This document shows, piece by piece, positions 11,206-22,935 of a stretch of DNA of 64,000 nucleotides (position 1 is its first letter; each line of letters begins with the position of its first letter). The notes under the pieces are model-generated. The model saw only the letters and a program-made list of their open reading frames with translations. It had not been told where the DNA came from and did no database searches. The position numbers and the translations under genes were made by a program. The DNA is taken from the NCBI GenBank assembly GCA_019914945.1, contig CM034100.1, positions 16,689,096 through 16,753,095 on the forward strand, written 5' to 3'. The stretch is from Typha latifolia (Eukaryota > Streptophyta > Magnoliopsida > Poales > Typhaceae).

Positions 11206-13732
11206 GCTATATATTGTGACGACAACTATAATATTATGTACACGGGCCGTGGTTGTTGTTAAAAAATATTATTATATTATATTTTAGTAAAAAAAATAGA
11301 AATAATCATGATATAATAATCTAATAATTATTAAATAAAATTATATTTTATACATAATTTTAAATATATTTCATATCGTTCTTTTGGAAAATAATAAATA
11401 TGTATTTTATTAAACTATACAAAAAAGATCAATCTAATCATATTTATATATCTTATCCTAACTTTCATAATAAGACATTATTTTATCTCAATATTTACCG
11501 TTCTTTTTCGCCTTTGAAAAATTAGTATACATTTTATTTTTAATCTCAAATAAATCCTCATCTTATCCTCGTCTAAAGTGGAATAAAATGGATATAAGGA
11601 CTTTATTTCCACTTATTTCACCGAATTTAGGGAATAATTTATATCGATTGAATATAATAAGCCGCACCAGCACAATACTCCCGAGCCGGTCATCGAAGCC
11701 GGCTTCACTAAAGCCAAGCGAAGAGCGAGAAGCCGTACGTTTAAAGCCTGTTCCCCGTTTACTACCTTGGCAGTTGGGAAGCATTTAGTGTGCCCTCTCT
11801 CTCTCTCTGCTCTCTGCTCTCTACTCTGCTCTCCACATCAAAATTCCCCACTCCACCGTCTCCCACGCAGCCATTCCCTTAGATCCATCCGTTTTCCGGC
11901 TAATTCGAGCGCGGTATTCGATCCTCCATGGCGGAAAACCTCGGATTCGGTGTTTCCGTTGCTTAAAACTGCCGCATTCTCTTGTTCACCGCCGGCTTGC
12001 TACTAGGTCAAGGAACGCAATTGGGGGATTGTGGTGAGGCATCTTCAAATCATGAACTTATTTCTTGCTTGTTTGGTTTGTTTTGGCTTTTTAGCGCATT
12101 GGTTGAGTGTGAGCTGATGGATTCGGTGTTTGAGTTAATAGAATTGAAGTGCGATCTGTGATTTTGGGAGTTATAGAGAAGGATTTAGAATTCGAATTTA
12201 GGTAAGGAGAATTTTATGCTTGTAAGGTTGCTTTTTTTATTATTTAAGTTTGGATATTTTCTCATTGTTGTTGCGTTCTAGTGGGGCAGGGAAGAGTACT
12301 TTTGTGCAATCTGTGTTGGATAAAAGAGGAGGAACTGAAGGTGAGAGATTTAGTGTAGTTTGATTACTTGCCACTGTTTGAGCTTGTTTTGGAGTTTCAG
12401 ATTACATCTTTTTATTGCTCGAATGCAAGTTTTAGCAGGGGTTTTGCGATTTTGGATCCAAGGTAGTTGTCTTTAGTGACTTTTTAGGTGATCACGAGGA
12501 ACCGCAGTAGGAGCAAAATTGTTTTTTAGTGCAAGTTCCCAGCCGCGCTGAGATTCTTTTAGGACCTCAATATACTGCTCGATTCAGTTACCAAGTATTA
12601 GGCCTTTGTAGAATTAACTAAATTGGCTAGTTAGAAGGAAGTATGACTGTGATGTAGAATCTTGGTTAGTTTATTGTGCATTCTTCCTTCTGTCCAGTTT
12701 TTTGGTAGATCGCTCTCACGTTTGGTCGGGACACATACCTTACCATGAACTGAGTCAATCATTCGTGGCTGGTGGGTCCAACAGCTGCTAAGTGTTAGAA
12801 TTTGCTTAGCTGTGTAACTTATGTATCATCTCATATAGTCTACTGCAATCTAAAGGTTGAATTGCTTTTAAGGATCAAATTGCATGTTGCTTTCTGGAAG
12901 CGGACTACCTATTCTTGGCTGGCTGACCATGACCAGGCTGCCTCTAACCTAACCATAGGAGATCTTCCCTGAGTCCTATTCTAGTCAAACAATTATGTAA
13001 TCTGTTGCATGCTATGATCCAGCATAGGATGCAGAGTAGACTTAAACAAGAGGGGTTAAACCATCGAACTTAGAAACACTGGTGCAGGTGATGGTGGCAA
13101 CTGCATTTGACACATGCAAGGCAAATTACATTGAAGGTGTGCATATGTTGTCCACCTGAACTATCCAGATCCATGTGCTCACCTCAAAGTCAATGAAAAG
13201 GCACCAAACCCAGATTGTTCAACAGCTGTAAAATGTTGTTTGAGAAAACATTTAGTTGTTAGAAAGCATGCTTATAATAACATAAAATCATCTCCAGACA
13301 AACTTCTATTTTGTCAACAACTGTTTTAATGCTGATTTAGAAATAAAACCAATCTGATTTCATCCTGTGTCCTCACATTGTACATGGCTACATGCTTTAA
13401 GTTATAAGGGTGCATAATATTTGTAAGTGCTGGGAAGCTGAGTAGATAGAATATTTCAGGGTTGTAGGGTCCACCAATTAGCCAGCCAACCCAACATGTG
13501 CGCAAGTTGATATCTCTTGTATTTGAGACTTCAAGTCATTGGTTTTTTCTTTAATTTTGAAAGCTGTTGGAATCCAGTTCTTTTATTTGTCCTTCATATG
13601 AAGTTGTAATTTCCTGTTTGATGTTACCAGAAAAATATATCCGTTTAGCATCATGACTTCAGATACTGATGATACTAATGGAATTTTAGTTATTCTTGAA
13701 TAGCTCATTGGAGTTGGTGCATTTTACATGCA
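11206..13732 (+). other. Promoter, leader and leader intron(s) of the SAP30-like gene
   Basis: 11206-11560 is AT-rich with no gene seen. A CT-rich patch at 11791-11835 probably marks the transcription start of the downstream gene. 11836-12030 looks like a non-coding first exon (donor GTG/GTGAGG near 12033). 12283-12340, flanked by TTCTAG and GAAG/GTGAGA, could be a second leader exon. The acceptor just before the start codon at 13733 is uncertain (candidates near 13629 and 13702). Confidence 0.45.
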
Positions 13733-14956
13733 ATGATTGAAGCTGAATTCTGTTCATCTCGGGTTTTATCTCCAACACGAGAAGAAAGTGGAGATGAGGA
13801 GCTTTCAGTGCTTCCCAGACACACTAAAGTTATTGTCACTGGTAACAACAGAACAAAGTCTGTTTTGGTTGGTCTTCAGGGTGTCGTGAAGAAGGCTGTT
13901 GGTCTTGGTGGCTGGCATTGGCTGGTAAAGAACAATTACCTCCTCCTCTTACATCTTGCCTTGAGCCATATATGATGCATCATTTGACATTATTTGCTTG
14001 TATATGCCTGTAATGTTATGATATTATCTAGGTTCAGTATTATTATTTGCTTTCACTCTGTCAGAGAAGTTATGCCATTTTGGGGTTTCAGGTCCTTAAA
14101 AATGGAGTAGAGGTGAAGTTGCAGAGGAATGCTTTGAGTGTTCTAGAAGCTCCAACAGGTAACGAAGATGACGACGTTGACTATGATAATTCTTTCTGCA
14201 GCAGCTCTGACATGGGAGAGAAGGACATGGATTACTGTAAGATACTTCTGGTTAGCTGGTATAAATATTTAATTATTTTACAGTCCAGTGAAATGAAATC
14301 CACTGATTATATATGCATTTTTTATTGGCAACAGCCAGCATAGAATACCATAAACCAACAAAGCCAAGGGTTCGACATACAAGACCATGGGCATCCTCTG
14401 TAAAGTCGACTAACCGAAGCGGATATAGAGATATTCACTCCCATATCTTTAAGAGACAAATGGTAATAAATAAATCTCCTCATGTTTCATATATTTAAAA
14501 AGGTTTGTCACCTACTGGTAATTAAACTTTATGATTTTTTTTTACAGAGAGCAAATTTGACAAAACTAGGGACCGCCACCTTGTGGAGATATTGGAGGCA
14601 TTTCAACCTTGTATGTTTCTTGACCCCCTGTTAATTTTTGGTCAGTTGAGTTAACTATATCTAACCTGCAATGAGTATTTACAATGATTCAGGTGAGCAT
14701 CAATCCTAACCCAACAAAGGAGCAGCTGCTTCATGGCGTGCAGCACCATTTCCTCTCCCAGGTACTTTTTCTTATTCCTGAATAGTTAGTTGATCATAGT
14801 TTCTACCTCACTTCATTTATTTCCTTTCAATCTTTTGATAAAAATCCTCACTTCTGCTGATCTTCTTCTCTCTCAATTGTGAAGCAATTGGATGAGATGC
14901 AGGTGATTGTGGGCTTCATTCACGCAGCAAAGAGATTGAAAACGCTCTACTCGTAG
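13733..14956 (+). CDS. SAP30-like subunit of the Sin3 histone deacetylase complex (AFR1/AFR2 type)
   Basis: Six coding exons fit: 13733-13924, 14092-14236, 14335-14462, 14548-14610, 14693-14761 and 14885-14956, for 222 residues. All junctions keep frame with GT-AG borders. The start MIEAEFCSSR is the only ATG that fits the first coding exon. Residues 30-80 carry VLVGLQGVVKKAVGLGGWHW and VLKNGVEVKLQRNAL, a block conserved in plant SAP30-like proteins. The C terminus (about 150-220: LWRYWRHFNL, NPTKEQLLHGVQQHF, QLDEMQVIVGFIHAAKRLK) matches the SAP30 Sin3-binding domain. In Arabidopsis, AFR1 and AFR2 recruit histone deacetylase activity to repress FT and so delay flowering; the same nuclear co-repressor role is inferred here. 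The protein lacks the animal SAP30 zinc finger, as other plant members do. Confidence 0.88.
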
Positions 14957-16384
14957 GAAGAAATCAACCCTCCAAGATGATGTATGTTTGAGCAAATATA
15001 AGATTGGAGAGCTGTTCTTCCTGCTCGTGTTAGAAGTCCAAATCCAATCTAAAAGTCCATTTGTAGTTATTTAATTAGTAATGTACCTGATAGCAACTGA
15101 GTACACTAACAAACATCCATAAAATTTATTGCTGATTGCTGTCTATTTTGATACGACTTTCTTGCGTGTGATTATCTCCCAACTACTGGCGAGCACCGAA
15201 TTTAGTTTGACTGTCTGTTTGTATGTTAATATCCGTGGATGTGATATATTTTGGGGGGTATTTTTGTGATATTATTCAAGTATTAGGCATAAATTGCCGT
15301 GTCTAAAATTAAACTATCATCCAACTTCTATTTGTATTATTTTGAACACCTGCTTTTAGAATAATTTAAAATAGGTAAGGAAGTATACAAATTATTAGAG
15401 TATTTTTCTACCATAATAAATATTAGAATTAACCTCCTGCTATTAAATTTATCCGTCTTATTTCAAATTGACGGAAAAAAAAGCACTCTCAATTCTTCTA
15501 TTTGCTCCAATTTAAAATTATAAATCTTAATTATTATACTTTCTTTCCTCAAAATAGAAAAAAAAGGTGATGGTCCGATCAAAGTCAACTCCTAGGGTCA
15601 TAGTGGGTTTGATTCGCATGGGCCCGTAATCCTTCCACCGTTGAGAGCGGGAAGTTGTCGCTGCTCTGTGAAACCAGCCTCACGCATTGCCCTCCACTCT
15701 AAGAGCCAAGTAGTCTGAGCCTTCGCCCAAGCCACGTGGCTCAGCTCAACAACTTGGAACGGGCGAGCCATCTAAGAGCTAATCAAACCCGACTCGCGGA
15801 GTAAGACAGATCGTCCAACATAACCCGATTGCCCCCACTCGGGTTACAAGCTCGCGCAACTGAGCTCGGCGATAGGCAAAGTGCCACCGTAGAATATAAA
15901 CAAAAGTAATTTTCATTAATAGCCGATGTGGGACTAAAGAAGTCACAACACAACGCTGAGAATCTCAACCGTTCATTTTGGTATGCTGAGATCATCCAGA
16001 GCATCATTGGATGCTCCGATCCGTTTTAATATTACAAAATTATTTTATTGACTGGTCTTAGCTACGACCATCGCCAAAATGTTTGACTATTTGAGTAGTT
16101 TGCTTGTGTTTTTCACGGTATTAAATCTATTGATGACTTTAGTACGTCAGTGATTAGGACATTAGGAGGGGTGATTTAATTTATTCCTTTGGCCGCATTC
16201 CTTACGAATGAAATGAGACAAAATTGCATATAAACCCCTACAACTTAAAATAATTTTGCGCTTTACCATAAAAATGCATGGTGTCATTTGTAAAAAAAAA
16301 ATATGCAAAATTTTCCTTCCCATCACCATCTTTGAAGCTTCGATTGCCGCAAGAATTCCAGTCCAAAACAAATACGGATGGATG

Positions 16385-16456
<72 letters not shown>

Positions 16457-16534
16457 GTGTGTGTGTGTGAAAAAAATTAACTGTGGTAAGAGAGAGTAGT
16501 TGGAAGTAATTAATTAGCTAGATATATTTTGCAG
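14957..16534. other. Intergenic DNA with a GC-rich repeat-like patch
   Basis: 14957-15150 is probably the 3' UTR of the SAP30-like gene. 15560-16010 is a GC-rich patch with repeat-like wording (CCGATGTGGGACT, ATCTCAACCGTTC) but no recognisable protein; a degenerate retroelement piece is the best guess. No first or second exon of a GT34 gene is present before 16535, although the rest of such a gene follows. Confidence 0.4.
16387..16469. repeat. Compound microsatellite (TC)n(TA)n(TG)n
   Basis: About 27 TC units, then six TA and about eight TG units. It sits 65 bp upstream of the first retained exon of the truncated GT34 copy, close to the presumed duplication breakpoint. Confidence 0.95.
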
Positions 16535-17127
16535 GAGAGTATTCTGTTTGGTGTAATTGGGCATGGTGATTTCCACGTGTCACCTGATCTCATTGTGACG
16601 GAGGATTTCAACGGGGTTAACGCCGGTAATCTCACTTGACTTATAAACTATTAGTTATAATTATTATTCTCTAATAAATGCTGGCGATCTCCGCCCCAGG
16701 AGTGTTCTTCGTACGGCGATCGGAGTGGAGCGAGAGGTTTCTGGACACGTGGTGGAATCAGACCTCGTTCGTTCAGTTCTGTTCCACGAAGAGCGGCGAC
16801 AACGCCGCGCTGAAGCACCTGCTCGGCCGCATCCCCAACGAGGAATCGCGGGCCCACGTCGGCGTCGCGCCGTCGCAATGCCTTTTCAACTCCTACCCTT
16901 GGTTGCCTACGTGGAAGTCTGCGTACCGTCTGATCTCCTCCCCTTGGACGACTTGGAAAGGTTTCAAATTGTCACATTCGATCGTATATATATAATCTAA
17001 TACAAAACCTCATTGAACAACGTTCGCAGGAGCCTACTCTGATGGAGACTTTATGGTGCACCTCGCTGGCTTAGATGACAAGAAGAGATGGATAGCTAAT
17101 ATACTCCAAGATCTAGTTGAGAAGTAA
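16535..17127 (+). pseudogene. 5'-truncated tandem copy of a GT34 glycosyltransferase gene
   Basis: Three exons are intact: 16535-16625, 16700-16960 and 17030-17127. They equal in length (91, 261, 98 nt) and phase the last three exons of the complete gene starting at 17688. They encode 149 residues with no stop: GVIGHGDFHVSPDLIV, VTEDFNGVN, VFFVRRSEWS, TKSGDNAALKHLLGR, QCLFNSYPW and GDFMVHLAGLDDKKRW. By eye the middle exon is about 80% identical to its partner (17 differences in 87 residues). The equivalents of exon 1 (signal anchor and start) and exon 2 (second half of the DxD) are absent from the 1.5 kb upstream. Without the DxD it should be catalytically dead. The intact frame suggests a recent duplication or some remaining constraint; it could also be spliced to an unseen upstream exon. 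I call it a truncated pseudogene. Confidence 0.75.
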
Positions 17128-17687
17128 TAGATGAACAAATTCCTTTTCTCACTTCACACACAAAGAGGAAAGGTGCTTGCTCTTCTATCTTTGTATACTT
17201 TGACTAAGTCTTGTGTTAACGTTAATTTGCGTTAAAGATTTTTTTTGCTGCTGATACCCACAAAAGAATAATAAATAAATAACGCTCTGAATGGGGCGGG
17301 TCTGTTTGACACGCAATTTGAATCGTTTTGCTTCGTTATGGTCCGCTGCATCTTTAATACTTATCTTTTTTTCTGGAGATTTGACTTTGATTAAATAATA
17401 TTTAGTTAAAAAATTAAATATAGAATATCTTTGGAATTATGCAAGTGGATTTACTAAGCGAATTATAAAACTAGGATTAAATTGATTAACTACAAGAAGG
17501 TTAATTCTGAATTGTTTTTTTATTTATTGGCACTACTCTGTGGTTCAAAACGGATACTTTTATCCATCCGTGGCTTTAATCAATTATTCAATCACGTACG
17601 TGCCAAAAAATTCCCCAAAATTCCTCTCACCTCCAAAGAAGAAGACTAAGAAGAAGACGAAGAAGAGAGAAGCCTCGCATTCCTCCC
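17128..17687 (+). promoter_or_regulatory. Spacer and promoter of the complete GT34 gene
   Basis: This 560-bp stretch holds the 3' end of the truncated copy and the promoter and leader of the complete one. It is AT-rich until about 17620, then becomes AGAAGA-rich just before the start codon. No clear TATA box can be placed. Confidence 0.4.
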
Positions 17688-20600
17688 ATGCCTCCGCGTC
17701 CGTCCGATCGCTGGCACCGCCCCCGCCACCGAAATCGACGGCTCTGGATCCCCCTCTTGATCTCCGGCTTCGTCGTCGCGCTCGCTTCCCTCGAATCCTC
17801 CGCCCCCGTCCTCCGACGCGCCAACGCCCTCGGCCGGCGGTGCTCGCCGGATCACTTCGCCTCTCCAGCATCTTCCTCCGGAGGAGATATCCTCCGGCCG
17901 AGGATCGCGATCGTGAGCTTCTCCGACGATAGGGAGGGCCTCGCCGCCTCCCGCGGCGGAGGACGGCCGCGGAGGTCGTTTCGAGGGGTGATGGAGACGG
18001 TGGAGGGGAACAAGAGAGCTTATGCGGCGGGGATGGGGTACGATTTCATCGATGCGAAGGGCTTGGTGGATCGCAGCCGTCCGCCGAACTGGAGTAAGAT
18101 ATTGGCCGTCCGATCTCACCTGCCGTATTATGACTGGGTGTTCTGGAACGACGCCGTGAGTTTAGTTCCTTTTCCTTTATATACTTATTTTATAATTTTT
18201 CACATACTCGCCATTTAAAAACTTTTAAAATATTATACATTATCATTATATTATTCAAAATATTATTTATCACTGAAATCTTACGACTCTCAAAATATCT
18301 GTAACACATTATTATCATTAAAATGAAATTACTACTTTTATCTTGTGTAAAAGAATTTAATTAATATAATGACATTTTAGAAAAAGCGTAGTGATCTTTT
18401 GAAAATCTCGTTATTTTAATTATTTTTTTGTGCTGGCTTTTAGGACACCGTCGTGATGAATCCGGCCATCGAATTGGTAAGCGGTTCTATAATTCTTGTT
18501 TCTATCTTTTTTAATACAAAATTATATAAATTGAAGTCGGTGGTGTTTTGCAGGAGAATATTTTGATTGCCGTCATCGGTCACAGTGATTTCCACGCCTC
18601 ACCTGATCTAGTGGTGACGGAAGATTTTAACGGGGTTAATTCAGGTAATTTTGCATGCTTTTCTTATTTCCTACTAATCTTTTGCTTAATAATTGAGTAG
18701 AATAAATCAGCTCTTTCGAAATTAACTCTCTTTATTCTAAAAAAATTCATGCCAAGAACCTAGGGTGAAAACGGGTTAGATTAAAAAGGGTCGAATATAT
18801 TTTTCGGATTCGGATATGGATATCCGTTTATCAGTATATTTTTTAAAATAATTTACAGTTTTTAATTTACTTATTTAAATAATAAATATTAATTTTTTAA
18901 ATATTTTTATTTCAGCAATATTTCTATTTTTTACAACCAAACACGCAAGAAGAAATTAAATATAAATTTTCTTCATTTTAAAATAAGTTCTCATCTTATC
19001 TCGAGTAAATGATACGTTAGGAGGTTGTGTATAGGCTGAAGTACTATTGACTTCGTTTGGATAACTGGATTGAATTTAAGAGTTCTTTTAAAGAGATTAT
19101 GTTACGAATCGGTTTGTAACAGTTCTAGACTAGTTTAAAGACATTATTTTTTAAGGAAGCTGTAGATATCTAACCGTTAGATCTTGCTGAATTTTGCATA
19201 TGTTATCGCCCTTGAAAAGAGCTTTCCAATAAACTCAAGATTGCAGTATTTGGATGGCTAGATCTTGAAATATCGGTCGAACAGTGGCTGAAGGTTGGAT
19301 GAACCCTAGCTTATTAGCCTTTCGATGGCAAGATAGGTGCTAGGTTAATTCCTTCAGAGTAAATAGGGAGGAGTTGTTCTAGAAGAGGGGGATTAGAAGT
19401 TAGAGAAAGCCGACCAAAAACTTGGGCGGTGGGAGAGGACGCCAATGGCTAGAGTAAGAAAGAAGGTGATGAAGGCACAATGATGTTTCAATTATCAGAT
19501 TAAACTCTAATTAGGTTTTCTCCACGTATTTATAGAGGTTTGCCCCATGGATCTAAATAACTAACAAACTAACTAAACCCTTCCTTATCTTCTCGAATTA
19601 ATCTTTCATTTTGTCGCAAATAGATTTCGAACCTAGAGAAGTTGTAAATACCAAAGTTGTAGATCTTGACGATTTTATCAAACTAGTTTGATATTATTCA
19701 GATATTTGTAGAATATTCTACGAATGTTTTTTTCAAAAGTGGGCAGAGCTCAATTTTGCTAATTAAATAAAATTCCAATCTACCAAGGTTTTAACTAAGC
19801 CAAATAAGCAAATAAGATACCTAGACTCAACCATTGAGCCTAATATATTTCGAGGTGATCCGATCTAGTCCGAATAGCATCAAATTAGTAAATACTAATA
19901 TGATATTGTAACAAAATATTAATTAATACTGAAACTAGATTAGTGTGAATCTACTTCTCCTTTAATCTGATTTAGAGTAGCGAATTACATAAGTTTATCA
20001 GCAAAGTCAAATTTAAATGCTATTGACAAGAAATCATATAAAATATTCTTTCCTATTTCTTTTTCACAATCTCTTTCCTTCGCTACAAAAAGTATTTTGA
20101 TCCGTTGACATAAAATATCTTTTAAATCTATTTCTTATTTGAATTTAAAGATGAGTTTCATATCAAATAAAAAAAGTTGACACTATTAATTTAGTTTACA
20201 ATCAAGTTCGTAATTCTTCTAAATCTCAACCATATTTAAGGTTGAAAAACGAGATTAGTTGATCCTGTTTTTTAAGTTTTTCTGTCTCCTAATGCCACAT
20301 TATTCTGTTAATTACTACTAATTTGACTGAAGCAAGTACTCAGGTGATAGCGACAAATCTATAACAAAAAAAAATGTATTACTTAATGACCACCGCCATC
20401 ATTGGAGAAAATGATTAATTAATTAAACTTAATCCTCCACCTGCTTCGAATTATCTTATACTTTACATATATTTTTTTAAATTTTCTTTTACCCACTTAG
20501 ATTTTTTGAACTAAGATGTTTTTTTTAACCATATAGACACTAAATTAAAAGGTTCATATGGATTTTTGTTTAAGTTTAAAATATCTACGTGGATGTAAAA

Positions 20601-21236
20601 AGAGTTGAGAATGTGTACATAGTAACCGGCTAATCGTTTTAGAGGAGTTAAGTGTAATAAATCATTTATTAATCTCATTTTGGCAGGAGTCTTCTTCGTA
20701 CGGCGATCGGCGTGGAGCGAGAGTTTCCTGGACACGTGGTGGAATCTGACATCGTTCATTCGCTTCGATTCCACCAAGAGCGGTGATAACGCGGCGATGG
20801 AGCACCTGATTGGCCGCCTCCCTCCGGAGGAATCGCGAGTCCACGTGGGCGTAGCGCCGATGCAATGCCTCTTCAACTCCTATCCTTGGTTTCCCACGTG
20901 GAAATCTGTCTACCGTCTGATCTTTTCCCCTTGGACTACGTGGCAAGGTATTTTAATTCTCCTCCTTTTCCCATTTATTTATGCCAATAAAATTTCATTT
21001 TTCGTCTCTCAAAACATCGTAATTTCTCTTTAGAAAAATCTTATAATATGATCATGAATTATTTTAATAATTCAACCAACTTTATAGTAAATATTTAAAT
21101 CTAAAATAGTTTTGACCCAGTAGTTGTGATTGATTCAGGGGCCTATTCAGATGGAGACTTTATGGTGCACCTTGCTGGCTTAGATGACAAGAGGAGATGG
21201 GCTGCCAAATTTCTCCAACAAATGAGAACTATATAA
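17688..21236 (+). CDS. Galactosyl transferase GMA12/MNN10-family (GT34) glycosyltransferase
   Basis: Five exons fit: 17688-18155, 18444-18476, 18554-18644, 20687-20947 and 21139-21236, for 316 residues. Exon 1 is very GC-rich. Residues 19-36 (LWIPLLISGFVVALASL) form one membrane segment after a basic N terminus, giving a type II Golgi protein. The catalytic core follows: RPRIAIVSFSDDRE, KRAYAAGMGYDFID, PPNWSKILAVRSHLPYYDWV, then WNDADTVVMNP, whose DAD (155-157) is the metal-binding DxD of GT34. Intron 1 splits the motif. Later landmarks are DFNGVNSGVFFVRRS, QCLFNSYPWFPTW and GDFMVHLAG. GT34 includes xyloglucan xylosyltransferases, galactomannan galactosyltransferases and fungal mannan galactosyltransferases. 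The plant cell-wall enzymes are near 450 residues, so this shorter type is a divergent branch and I do not assign a substrate. Intron 3 (2,042 bp) is far longer than the 74-bp counterpart in the upstream truncated copy. Confidence 0.85.
18645..20686. other. Expanded intron 3 of the GT34 gene, probably with a transposon insertion
   Basis: The matching intron of the adjacent truncated copy is 74 bp, so nearly 2 kb was gained here or lost there. About 19050-19560 reads on the minus strand like an LTR: TATAAATA at 19527-19534 followed by a leader-like CT-rich stretch. Neither LTR borders nor coding remnants were found, so the element type is open. Confidence 0.4.
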
Positions 21237-22536
21237 CCACATTTGTAATCAACCTCCTCCAGTTCAGCTTAGTATGACATGGTCTAATTTTAAATTTATA
21301 CTGTAATGTGACTTAGATGTAAAACTTTGTAATCTTTTGTAGCAAGTTTTAGAGCTTGTGCTGCTATACTCTTGTATATTTTGAAAAGTCTTGAAGTTAT
21401 AGATAAAAGCTTCATGCTCTGGTACCAGAGGAGAGGCCCCTCTGTTATTAAAAATTTGCTAGGAAGAATTTTGAATTGGGGGTTCCAAAATTGTCTAGTG
21501 TTTGATTGCTGCAAGACTAACAGGGTATATAGGTGATTCCTGCTACTATGAAATCTGAGTAAGCTTTAACTTTTTCTCCATTCAAGAAGTTTGAAGCTTT
21601 GCTTTTGCCTTCCCTTTTCCATTTGTTTCCATCTTGGTGCTGGTAATTATAGATGCAAGACTATCCACCAATCAAAGGCTATGCCTTCATTTGGCAGACA
21701 AGCAGGTGAATCCAAGTACCAAATCTGAATGGCTTGAGAGATTAATTCATGACAGTGTCTGTGATCTGAGAAGACTGATGGAATGTTTTGATAGTAGAAG
21801 TGACATCTCAACCATGAAGACCAGATTCCTAGCTAGAGATGGACATGGAAAAAGGTCCCAAGAACTCAAATTTAAAAAAAAATTTACTAGGATTTCCTAT
21901 CAAGGTCACCAGGGATAGTAAGTTTATTTTGCTTTAGGGGGAGTTCAGTGTGAAGGGTACAAAAGATGGTTATAAACTGCAAGACCTTTGAGAGTTAGAG
22001 TGAAAGAGAAGCAAACCCCCACCTCTTCTGGGTAACATCTGCTATTTTAGCCATGCATCCTTATTAAAGATGCCCTGGACTTAGCAAACAAAAGGATGCA
22101 TGCTATTGGGTATCTTTGTCTCCCAAATCTAAGGCTAGGGTTTGGTGGGACTGGGATCCCTTTGTCTCTCCTGAGTCACTTCCATGTGAAAGTTTCTGCC
22201 ACCTTTGCACTTCTAAGTTTCAAGTGGCCTCTAAGTTGTCCACTAAATCCAACTCCTCTTTTTTGCTCTTTTATCACATGAAAAAGGAGCTGCCATAGTT
22301 TTAAAGAAAAGTAGATGACTAACTTTGAACCTTTGTTACTCACAACTTAAACTTGTAGGTCAACTGATTTAATATATCAATGTGTATATATACATGCCAT
22401 AATATATTTTTAATTCTCCAAAATGTCTCCCCAGTCTTCCAGTGCCCATTCCTCTCACATGCAGAAGCCCAGGAGCACTCAAAGGAAGAGTTTTTTGGGG
22501 GGGGGGAGTATGGAGGTGACAAGTATAGCATAGGGG

Positions 22537-22545
22537 TATATAAAG
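22537..22545 (+). promoter_or_regulatory. TATA box of the SUPERMAN-like gene
   Basis: TATATAAAG about 390 bp upstream of the start codon, followed by a leader that contains the (GA)n tract. A long leader is implied. Confidence 0.45.
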
Positions 22546-22738
22546 GTGGCAGCATCCAGCGTGCCAATTTTGCAAACCTTTGCCCTTTTATGGTAACAGA
22601 CATTTGCAGGAGGTACTCCCAATGGGATTTTCAGTTTCGGGGTTACAATTTGATGGGCACTTCTGCAGCTCCATTACTCTCTCGTCAGATGAAGAAATCA
22701 TAAGTCCAACATCTCAATTCATACACACACATAGATAG

Positions 22739-22740
22739 AT

Positions 22741-22801
<61 letters not shown>
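22739..22801. repeat. (GA)n microsatellite in the SUPERMAN-like leader
   Basis: About 27 GA units preceded by GATA repeats, 135 bp upstream of the start codon. GA tracts in plant leaders can bind BBR/BPC GAGA-factors; that function is inference. Confidence 0.95.
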
Positions 22802-22803
<2 letters not shown>

Positions 22804-22935
22804 CCAAGACCATGTCATGATTACACTGTTCAGGTGAGTTGAGTACAAAGTACTTGTCTTCCTTCTTTCTTGTTACATAATCTCCAGCTACAAAGCCTTA
22901 GAAGCACTGGAGATTTTAGTGTCACCTTTGTTTCC

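Larger units (their letters stand above)
21237..22935 (+). other. Intergenic DNA and promoter/leader of the SUPERMAN-like gene
   Basis: 21237-22530 shows no supported gene; open frames such as 21634-21918 have no recognisable features. From about 22537 the sequence is the promoter and leader of the gene starting at 22936. A donor-like CAG/GTGAGTTG at about 22832 leaves room for a short leader intron. Confidence 0.45.

Noticed and set aside
9005..11225. Possible target-site duplication ATTGTGA flanking the LINE
   Set aside because: Seven bases near both ends match, but the flanking bases differ and the 5' border is not sharply defined.
11767..12006. 79-codon frame near the SAP30-like leader
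   Set aside because: Ser/Pro-rich from a CT-rich leader; better explained as non-coding 5' exon.
12283..12340. A frame reading SSGAGKSTFVQSVLDKRGG, which looks like a Walker A P-loop
   Set aside because: Only about 20 residues, no other nucleotide-binding motifs nearby, and it sits in the leader region of the SAP30-like gene between plausible splice sites. Probably chance.
15560..16010. Possible Cassandra-type TRIM (5S-bearing LTR)
   Set aside because: The CCGATGTGGGACT wording prompted the idea, but no 5S rRNA-like segment is present.
21634..21918. 94-codon frame with fairly balanced composition
   Set aside because: No family motif, no splice partners and no promoter features were seen.
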